Source: DASRDZ01 sp035652335 (GTDB taxonomy: Bacteria; Chloroflexota; Dormibacteria; Aeolococcales; Aeolococcaceae). Taken from it: DNA of 64,000 nt. The translations under genes were made by a program, and so were the position numbers. The stretch spans positions 1 to 64,000 of the forward strand of contig DASRDZ010000039.1 of NCBI GenBank assembly GCA_035652335.1, in the 5' to 3' direction. Positions within the stretch are counted from its first letter, which is position 1. Each line of letters opens with the position of its first letter. Shown piece after piece: positions 46,343 to 52,869 of this stretch. A model generated the notes under the pieces. That model saw nothing but the letters and a program-made list of their open reading frames with translations, was not told the DNA's origin and did no database searches.

Positions 46343-47932
46343 TCATGCGGTTGCCTCCAGGACGAGGTCCGGGGCGATCGCATCCGCCTCGATCACCACG
46401 GGTTCGACACGCGTCGTGCGCAGCGGCCGCTCGCGCATCCGGGAGATGGCGAGGAGTCCGATCAGCACGATGGGGATGATCGCCAGGTACACGACGTCGA
46501 GCGACTGGCTCAGCCCGTCGACGACGGCGGCGCGCACGCCCGCGGGAAGGTGGGCCACCGCCGCGGGGGTGCCCAGCAGCTTGGTGAGGTCGACGCCGCC
46601 GCTGCCGGCGAGGTGCCGCGCCCGCAGCAGCGCCGGGACCGTGCTGCTGAGCTGCGCGCTCAGCACGCCGCCGAGCAGGGCGACACCGAGCGCGCCGCCC
46701 ATCGAGCGCATGAAGGACGCGGTCGACGACACCACGCCCATGTCGGCGTGGTCGGACTCGTTCTGGCAGGCGACGATGAGCACCTGCCCGGTCATGCCGA
46801 TGCCCATGCCGACGAGGCTCATGGCGATGCTCACCATGACCAGGCTGGTGTCGGGGCTGAGCCGCGCCAGCATGGCCATGCCGAGGCCGCTGGCGACCAT
46901 GCCCCACAGCGGGTAGCGCTTGTAGCGCCCGCGCGTCGACATGCGGCGCCCCACCACCATGGAGCTGACCACCAGGAAGGCGACCATCGGCAGGGTCAGC
47001 AGCCCGGCCACGGTGGGGGTGCGGTCCTTGACGATCTGCAGGTAGACGGGCAGGTAGGTGAGCGCGCCGTACATCACCACGCCGGAGACGATCAGGCCGA
47101 CGAAGGCGAGGCGGTAGGTGTGCACGTGCAGCAGCCGCGGCGGCAGCACCGGGTCGTCGGCGCGGCGTTCCTGGCGTCCCGCGGCGAGGCCGAGCAGGAC
47201 TGCGCCCACGCCGAGGCCGATGGTCCACGGCGACAGCCAGGGGATGGCCGTGCCGCCCAGGGAGAGCACGAGCCCCGCCGAGATGAGGCAGGAGCTGACC
47301 AGAACTGCGCCGGCGCGGTCGAACGGGCGGCGGCGGCGCGACGGCGACGCCTCCAGGGTCGACTGGATCACCACCATCGCGGCGATCACCAGGGGCAGCC
47401 CGACCAGGAAGCACAGCCGCCATCCGTAGCTGCCGTCGACGACGAGGAATCCGCCCAGCAACGGCCCGCAGACCGTGGCCAGGGCGAACGACCCGCCCAG
47501 GTAGCCGGCGTAGCGACCGCGGTGGCGCGGCGAGATGACGTCGGCGAGGATCGCCTGGGTCAGCGCCACCGTGCCGCCGGTGCCGATGCCCTGCACCGCG
47601 CGCGCCGCCACCAGCAGGCCGATCCCCGGCGCCGCCGCCGCCAGCAGCGAGCCGGCGATGAACACCACCAGGGAGAGCTGGAAGAGCAGCTTGCGCCCGT
47701 GGATGTCGGAGAGCTTTCCCCAGAGTGGCGTCGACACCGTGGTGGCGAGCAGCTGGCCAGTGACCAGCCAGGCGAGCTGGTCCTGGCCGCCGAGCTGGCC
47801 GACGATGGTGGGCAGGGCGGTGGTGAGGATGGTCTGCGACAGCGAGGTGGCGAAGAGCCCGAGGATGAGCCCGCTCATCACCCGCAGGACGCGGCGGTGC
47901 TCCTCGTGGCTCAGCGCCATGGTGGCGGTCAT
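46343..47932 (-). CDS. MFS efflux transporter, DHA2 (14-segment) family
   Basis: 529 residues with about 14 membrane segments. Landmarks are TALPTIVGQLGG in segment one, GKLSDIHGRKLLF (motif A), RAVQGIGTGG (motif B) and GPLLGGFL (motif C), which together mark drug/H+ antiporters. A large loop near residue 470 precedes the last segments. The start overlaps the stop of the MarR gene (ATGA), so it is co-expressed with its likely repressor. Confidence 0.92.
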   Translation of the reverse strand: MTATMALSHEEHRRVLRVMSGLILGLFATSLSQTILTTALPTIVGQLGGQDQLAWLVTGQLLATTVSTPLWGKLSDIHGRKLLFQLSLVVFIAGSLLAAAAPGIGLLVAARAVQGIGTGGTVALTQAILADVISPRHRGRYAGYLGGSFALATVCGPLLGGFLVVDGSYGWRLCFLVGLPLVIAAMVVIQSTLEASPSRRRRPFDRAGAVLVSSCLISAGLVLSLGGTAIPWLSPWTIGLGVGAVLLGLAAGRQERRADDPVLPPRLLHVHTYRLAFVGLIVSGVVMYGALTYLPVYLQIVKDRTPTVAGLLTLPMVAFLVVSSMVVGRRMSTRGRYKRYPLWGMVASGLGMAMLARLSPDTSLVMVSIAMSLVGMGIGMTGQVLIVACQNESDHADMGVVSSTASFMRSMGGALGVALLGGVLSAQLSSTVPALLRARHLAGSGGVDLTKLLGTPAAVAHLPAGVRAAVVDGLSQSLDVVYLAIIPIVLIGLLAISRMRERPLRTTRVEPVVIEADAIAPDLVLEATA

Positions 47933-48441
47933 CGGCCCCGCCCCCTGCGCCCGGGGAGCGCGACCAGCTTGGGCCGCTGCGACTGCTCGACCTCACGGTT
48001 GAGCCGCTCCAGCAGCGCCGCGAAGGTGGTGACGTCGTCGATGTCCCAGTCCGCCAGCAGCTCGCTCGTGCCCTCGCGACGCGCCTGGCGGCTGCGGTTG
48101 AGGATGTCGCGACCGTCGTCGGTGAGGCCGACCAACGCGGCGCGCCCGTCGCTGGGATCGGGCGTGCGCTCGACGAAGCCGAGGTGCTCCAGGGTGGTCA
48201 CCTGGCGGGTGACCGTCGACTTGTCGAGCCAGAGGGCCTCGGCCAGGTCGGTGAAGCGCATCGCTCCCCGGGCGGCGAGGACGCCGCAGAGGGCGTCCAG
48301 GGAGGCCTCCAGGTAGGGGTGGTCGCCGGCCACCACCGGCGGCTTGGAGCGGATGCGCCGGGCCAGGGTGAGGAGCTCGCGATTGAGGTCGTCGACGGCG
48401 ACCTGGCGCGACTGCGCCGGAGCCCTGCTCTCCCTGGACAT
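47929..48441 (-). CDS. MarR-family transcriptional regulator
   Basis: 170 residues. The winged helix is in FTDLAEALWLDKSTVTRQVTTLEHLGFVERTPDPSDGRA in outline (about residues 55-95), with the usual DGR wing. The ATG at 48441 fits a leaderless transcript from a good promoter just upstream (TTGCAT-17-TAGAAT); a longer form from 48477 would start inside that promoter. It should repress its own operon with the MFS efflux gene and be released by an aromatic or other small ligand. Confidence 0.88.
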   Translation of the reverse strand: MSRESRAPAQSRQVAVDDLNRELLTLARRIRSKPPVVAGDHPYLEASLDALCGVLAARGAMRFTDLAEALWLDKSTVTRQVTTLEHLGFVERTPDPSDGRAALVGLTDDGRDILNRSRQARREGTSELLADWDIDDVTTFAALLERLNREVEQSQRPKLVALPGRRGRGR

Positions 48442-48448
48442 GGAGCCG

Positions 48449-48479
48449 ATTCTAGCTAAGTTGGTTGGTACATGCAACT
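48449..48479 (-). promoter_or_regulatory. marR-efflux promoter and operator
   Basis: On the minus strand, TTGCAT (48472-48477) and TAGAAT (48449-48454) are separated by 17 bases; transcription should start at the ATG at 48441. The inverted repeat AGTTG...CAACT (48459-48463 and 48475-48479) covers the spacer and -35, a fitting MarR autoregulatory site. Confidence 0.6.
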
Positions 48480-48503
48480 ATTTTCGGGGGTGACAACATT
48501 GCA

Positions 48504-48516
48504 CATGATCTTCATG
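48504..48516. promoter_or_regulatory. Palindrome CATGATCTTCATG before the hydroxyacid dehydrogenase gene
   Basis: A perfect CATGA-TCT-TCATG palindrome ends two bases before the ATG at 48518. It shares the ATGAT-TTCAT core with the site at 42011-42023, suggesting one regulator for both units. It overlaps a CATGAT -10-like hexamer, so the dehydrogenase transcript may be leaderless. Confidence 0.45.
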
Positions 48517-48517
48517 A

Positions 48518-49558
48518 ATGGCAGACTCTCGGTCCATGCCCCGCGTGCTCCTCGCCGGCCGCCGCCCGGAGGGCGACCCCGGCCTGACCCAGACGGCCTT
48601 CCTCGAGACGATGCGGTCGAGGGCACCGGAGGTCGAGCTCCTCTACGCGGACACGCGCGAGCAGTTCCTGGCGGCGATCGCGGACGTCGACGCGGCCATT
48701 CCCGGCGCCATCTGCCCCGGCGACGACGCGCTCTTCGAGCGCAGCCCGCGCCTGCGCCTGGCGGCCACCTTCGGCTCGGGCATCGACTTCATCGACGTCG
48801 CCGCCGCCACGCGCCACGGCGTGCTGGTGACCAACAACGCGGGCACCGCGCCCTGGGGCGTCGTCGAGCACATCGTCGCGCTGATGATCTGTCTCAACAA
48901 GAACCTGGTGCACGGTGACCGGCTGCTCCGCGCGGGAGGCCGCTGGCCCTCGCCGATGAGCCTGATGGGCCACGAGCTGCCGGGCCGCACCCTGTCGATC
49001 ATCGGGCTGGGCGCCATCGGCAGGAAGCTGGCGCAGCTCTGCAGCGCCGGCTTCGGCATGGACGTCGCCGCCTACTCGCCGCGCGGCGACGCCGCCACCG
49101 CGGCGAGCGTCGGCGCGCGCCTGGTGCCGACGCTCGATGACGCGCTGCGCATCGGCGACTTCGTGTCGCTCAACTGCCCGGTGACCCCGGAGACGTACCA
49201 CATGATCGGCTGGCGCGAGCTCTCCCTGATGAAGCGCAGCGCCTTCCTGGTGCAGGTGGCGCGCGGCCAGCTCATCGTGCAGAGCGAGCTGACGCGCGCG
49301 CTGCGCGAGGGTCTGATCGCCGGCGCCGGCCTCGACTCCTTCGAGCCCGAGCCGGGCGACACGGCCGACGAGCTCTTCCACCTCGACAACGTGATCACCA
49401 CGCCGCACATCGGCGGGGTCACCGAGGAGACGCTGCGGCGCGTCGGCCTGGGCACCGCCGAGAGCCTGGTCGAGGTGCTCGTCGAGGGGCGCCGGCCGAC
49501 ACGCCTCGCCAACCCGCAGGTGTGGGAGGCGTACCAGCAGCGCTGGGCGCCGGTCTAG
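48518..49558 (+). CDS. D-isomer-specific 2-hydroxyacid dehydrogenase
   Basis: 346 residues. The NAD motif is GLGAIGRKLAQ (about residue 165); the catalytic Arg is in VQVARGQLI (about 249), Glu in LDSFEPEPG (about 275) and His in TTPHIGG (about 295), so the active site is complete. It reduces 2-keto acids or oxidises D-2-hydroxy acids. A second ATG at 48536 is possible. Its stop overlaps that of the convergent fumarylacetoacetase-family gene by 3 bases. Confidence 0.92.
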   Translation: MADSRSMPRVLLAGRRPEGDPGLTQTAFLETMRSRAPEVELLYADTREQFLAAIADVDAAIPGAICPGDDALFERSPRLRLAATFGSGIDFIDVAAATRHGVLVTNNAGTAPWGVVEHIVALMICLNKNLVHGDRLLRAGGRWPSPMSLMGHELPGRTLSIIGLGAIGRKLAQLCSAGFGMDVAAYSPRGDAATAASVGARLVPTLDDALRIGDFVSLNCPVTPETYHMIGWRELSLMKRSAFLVQVARGQLIVQSELTRALREGLIAGAGLDSFEPEPGDTADELFHLDNVITTPHIGGVTEETLRRVGLGTAESLVEVLVEGRRPTRLANPQVWEAYQQRWAPV

Positions 49559-50331
49559 GCCTTCTCGGCCACCACGGTGTTGTGGAGGACGCCGATGCCC
49601 TCCACCTCGATCTCGCACTCGTCGCCCGGATGCACGTCGATTCCCGGCTGCGGCGTGCCGAGGGAGATGACGTCGCCGGGATACAGCGTCGTGTACTGCG
49701 AGGCGAAGCTGACCACGTAGCTGACCGGCCACTTGAGGCGGCTGGTGTTGGCGTCGCAGCGCGACTGCCCGTTGACGCGGCAGCGCAGGGCGAGCCCTTC
49801 GAGGATGTCCTCCTCGGTGAGGTCGGTGTCGACCCAGGGACCCATGGTGGCGAAGCCCTCGATCGACTTGGCACGCCACCAGTCGCCGGCGGGCAGGTAC
49901 TCCGACGCGGTCGAGTCGTTGAAGCAGGTGAAGCCGAGGATGGCCTCCTTGGCCTCCTCGCGCGAGGCGCGGTGGATCTCCCTTCCGATGACGATGGCGA
50001 GCTCCGGCTCGACCCAGAGATCCTTGGTGAGGAACGGCGGGACGGCCAGCTCGGCGCCGTCGCCGTTGACCCAGCTGGGGATCTTGGGCGTCAGCCAGGG
50101 CACCGCGTCGGGCGGCAGCGGTGAGCCGTCGGCGGGCATGAAGCCACCCATCATCATCAGCATCTTGCGGGGCACGCTCGGGCTCAGCAGGGTGATCCCG
50201 TCGAGCGGCACGCTGGCGCCGGTGCGCCGCGCGCCGGAGTACGGGTCTCCCGCGAGCGGGTGGAAGCTGCGGTCCTCGACCTCGCCGAAAACCGTGGCGC
50301 CGTCGACGGTTGCGCGCGCGATCCTGCTCAT
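49555..50331 (-). CDS. Fumarylacetoacetate hydrolase-family protein
   Basis: 258 residues from the ATG at 50331. The C-terminal FAH core includes WVEPELAIVIGR (metal-binding Glu pair), FTCFNDSTASEY, and GDVISLGTPQPG. Family members hydrolyse or decarboxylate beta-diketo acids or hydrate 2-oxo-pentadienoates at the end of aromatic or sugar-acid pathways. The upstream extension to 50469 lacks family features. A role in the acid degradation pathway of this region is probable. Confidence 0.88.
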   Translation of the reverse strand: MSRIARATVDGATVFGEVEDRSFHPLAGDPYSGARRTGASVPLDGITLLSPSVPRKMLMMMGGFMPADGSPLPPDAVPWLTPKIPSWVNGDGAELAVPPFLTKDLWVEPELAIVIGREIHRASREEAKEAILGFTCFNDSTASEYLPAGDWWRAKSIEGFATMGPWVDTDLTEEDILEGLALRCRVNGQSRCDANTSRLKWPVSYVVSFASQYTTLYPGDVISLGTPQPGIDVHPGDECEIEVEGIGVLHNTVVAEKA

Positions 50332-50434
50332 GCCGGCTGCAGGATGCCGGCGACGCTCGCCATCCCACCCGCGTGGCGGACGGAGGTTCCCATGCTCATC
50401 TCTCAGTGGCCTCCTGGTGCATGCACGATCCCGG

Positions 50435-50932
50435 CTACGACGAACCGACGGGATGCGTGGAGGCGTCAACGATGAAGCGAAGGATCAGCAGGTGCTTCTC
50501 GGTGTCCCGTTCGGCGATCTGCACCAGCAGGTCCCAGAGCGTCGTGCTGCGCACCGGCTTCAGCTCCTTGCGCAGCCGCGCCAGGGCGGTCTTGTCCTCC
50601 TCCTCCAGCTCGAGCATCTTCTTCGCCACGGCGATGAGCTCGGGTCCGTCCTTGGTGGGCAGCACCGGAGGGACCGCGTCCTCCCGCCGCTGCAGGGTGG
50701 CGTCCGCGACGATGGCGTTGGCGATCTGGCGGAACATGCGGTGGTGGCGCTCCTCGTCCTCGAGCAGCATGCCGGTCAGGTAGCGGACGAACCCGCTGGG
50801 GCTCTGCTCGGCAAGGCGCTGGTACGCCTCCAGCAGCCCGCGCTCCTGCTCGGTGTGGGCGGTGACGTGCCCGTAGAGCTGTTCTTCCCACTCGCTGAGC
50901 GGGGCCGGGAGTTCCTGGAAGTTCGTCGACAT
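50435..50932 (-). CDS. Ferritin-like four-helix protein
   Basis: 165 residues, all helical. Carboxylate-His patterns occur in each helix: HTEQERGLLEAY, LEDEERHHRMF, LELEEEDKTAL and ERDTEKHLLIL. This resembles rubrerythrin or di-iron ferritin-like proteins. The role is unknown; it starts immediately after the cupin gene stop and is probably in the same operon as the CoA-transferase upstream. Confidence 0.65.
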   Translation of the reverse strand: MSTNFQELPAPLSEWEEQLYGHVTAHTEQERGLLEAYQRLAEQSPSGFVRYLTGMLLEDEERHHRMFRQIANAIVADATLQRREDAVPPVLPTKDGPELIAVAKKMLELEEEDKTALARLRKELKPVRSTTLWDLLVQIAERDTEKHLLILRFIVDASTHPVGSS

Positions 50933-51388
50933 CTAAGCGCCTCTCACTCCAACCACCACCACCGCCATCACGCAATTCGAATCGGTGCGATTCTCCCACT
51001 CGTGCCGTACCCCGCCCTGCACGACGCAGTCGCCGGAATGCAGGTCCACCGATGAGCCGTCCGCCATGATCATGGTCACGCCACCTTCGAGGATGACGAT
51101 GTAGTCGATGCTGTCGGTGCGGTGCATGCCGGCGGGGTTGGGCCCGACGGTCACCGGCGGCAGCGTCCAGATGGCGAAGTGGGTCGCGCCCGGCGGCATG
51201 CCCATGTCCATCGGCGCGGGATCGCTGGTCGCCGGCAGCTGGAGATCCGGCGCGGTGTTGCCGATCATGGTGTACGCCCAGCCCGGCGGCACGCCGGGAA
51301 CGTCCACTCCCCCACCGATGGGCTCGTTGCTGACGATGGTCCCCCGTCCCTCGGCGTCGAGTCCGGTCACCACCTTGCGTGCTGGCAC
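50933..51388 (-). CDS. Cupin-domain protein
   Basis: 151 residues. The cupin motifs are GMHRTDSIDYIVILEGG (about residues 90-107) and HSGDCVVQGGVRHEWEN (about 118-135), with two possible metal His. GTG at 51388 is preferred because GGAGG lies ten bases upstream; the TTG at 51397 would leave only one base of spacing. Single-cupin proteins of this kind often bind small acids or protect CoA thioester pathways; no reaction can be assigned. Confidence 0.8.
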   Translation of the reverse strand: MPARKVVTGLDAEGRGTIVSNEPIGGGVDVPGVPPGWAYTMIGNTAPDLQLPATSDPAPMDMGMPPGATHFAIWTLPPVTVGPNPAGMHRTDSIDYIVILEGGVTMIMADGSSVDLHSGDCVVQGGVRHEWENRTDSNCVMAVVVVGVRGA

Positions 51389-51403
51389 GACAGGCAAACC
51401 TCC

Positions 51404-52627
51404 TCAGATCACGCCTTCGGCGCGCAGTGCGTCGATCTCGGCGCTGCTCATGCCCAGGAGGGTGCCGTACACCTCCTCGGTGTGGGCGCCCACGCTGGGC
51501 CCGGTGTGGCGGATCTCGCCCGGCGTCTCCGACAGGCGCGGCGTCACGTTGACCATCTGGAACGGGCCGAAGTCGGGGTCGTCGACGGTGATGAAGGCAC
51601 CGCGCGCCCGGAAGTGGGGATCGTTCATCGCGTCCTCCATGCTGTACACCGGCGCGATGGTGATCTCGTGGTCGGTGGCGATCTGCACGACCTCGTCGCG
51701 GGTGTGCGCCTCGAACCACTCGGTGACCAGGCGGTCGATCTCGGCGAGGCGCTGCTTGCGCTCCGGCGAGCCGACGGGGTAGGGCGCCTCGTCGAGGAAG
51801 TCCTCGCGGCCCATCGCCCTGCAGAGGTTGGCCCAGATCGAGGTGCCGGCGGTTCCCGAGTGGAACACGCACCACTTGTCGTCCTTGGTGTGGAACATGC
51901 CGGCGACGCGCAGCGCGTCCTGGCCGATGCCCATGTGCGGGCCGTTGGAGGCGCGCTTCTGCATCAGCGGCACGCCCAGCCCCACCGCGGGCACGCGGTG
52001 CTCACCGACGACGCGGAGCATGCCCTCCGAGGCGGCGTTGTCGATGAGCTGGCCGGGGCCGCCGTGCACGTCGCGGTGGTAGAGCGCGAACATGATCGCG
52101 TAGACGATGACCAGGCCGGCGAGGTTGTCGCCAAGGCCGCTCATCACCGGCGGGGTGTCGGAGTAGCCCAGAGCATCGGGCAGCCCGGCGTAGGACTCCA
52201 CGATCATGCCGTAGGCGGGGCGATGGGAATATGGCCCGAACTGGCCAAAACCCGTCTGCCTCACCATGATCAGCCGGGGGTTGATGGCGTGCAGGGTGTC
52301 CCAGCCCAAGCCCCACTTCTCCATCACCCCTGGGCGGAAGTTCTCGATGACCACGTCGCTGACGGCGGCAAGGCGCTTGAACAGCTCCTGCCCCTTCTCG
52401 GTGCGCAGGTCCAGCGTCGCCGACTTCTTGTTGCGCGCCGTCGCCTTCCACCACAGCGACTTGCCGTCCTTCATCGGCGGCAGCTGGCGCATGGGATCGC
52501 CGCTGCGGGGCATCTCCAGCTTGATCACCTCGGCGCCGAAGTCGGCCATCAGGCTCGACGAGAAGGGCGCCGCCAGCAGCACGGCGGGCTCGAGGACGCG
52601 GACTCCGGCGAGTGGCTGGTCGCTCAT
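51404..52627 (-). CDS. CaiB/BaiF (family III) CoA-transferase
   Basis: 407 residues. The N-terminus GVRVLEPAVLLAAPFSSSLMADFGAEVIKLE in outline and the segment VVIENFRPGVMEKWG (about residue 93) are family hallmarks; the catalytic Asp is expected in the GLGDNLAG region (about residue 165). ATG overlaps the mini dienelactone hydrolase stop (ATGA). With the importer upstream it probably activates the imported acid to its CoA ester. Confidence 0.92.
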   Translation of the reverse strand: MSDQPLAGVRVLEPAVLLAAPFSSSLMADFGAEVIKLEMPRSGDPMRQLPPMKDGKSLWWKATARNKKSATLDLRTEKGQELFKRLAAVSDVVIENFRPGVMEKWGLGWDTLHAINPRLIMVRQTGFGQFGPYSHRPAYGMIVESYAGLPDALGYSDTPPVMSGLGDNLAGLVIVYAIMFALYHRDVHGGPGQLIDNAASEGMLRVVGEHRVPAVGLGVPLMQKRASNGPHMGIGQDALRVAGMFHTKDDKWCVFHSGTAGTSIWANLCRAMGREDFLDEAPYPVGSPERKQRLAEIDRLVTEWFEAHTRDEVVQIATDHEITIAPVYSMEDAMNDPHFRARGAFITVDDPDFGPFQMVNVTPRLSETPGEIRHTGPSVGAHTEEVYGTLLGMSSAEIDALRAEGVI

Positions 52628-52869
52628 CGCGCCGCTCCGGCGGCGGCCGGTGAGGTGGCGTTGTACAGCCAGCGCAGGGTTTCGATGTCGTGCGGCGGGA
52701 TGGTGGGATCCTCCAGTCCGAAGCAGAAGAGACCGGGACAGCGCAGCTCGGTGACGCCGAACGCCTCCTGCAGCAGGATGACGACGGGAAAGGGCCGCTC
52801 GCCGTCGGGCACCGAGGGATGGGCGAGCATGTCGCCGTCGGGAGTGGGGATGCTGAGGAAGTTGCTCAC
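52624..52869 (-). pseudogene. In-frame miniature (internally deleted) dienelactone hydrolase
   Basis: 81 codons, GTG start. It aligns over its whole length with the intact hydrolase at 61798-62559 but lacks two internal blocks. Residues up to LLQEAFGVT match the N-terminus; the next residues RCPGLFCFGLEDPTIPPHDIE match the region after the nucleophile; then LRWLYNATS matches the last residues. The block with the catalytic Cys (GFCLGG) and that with the His (NANHGFF) are gone, so it cannot be a hydrolase. Yet it keeps an open frame with 4-base overlaps on both sides (permease stop and CoA-transferase start), perhaps to preserve translational coupling. Confidence 0.8.
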
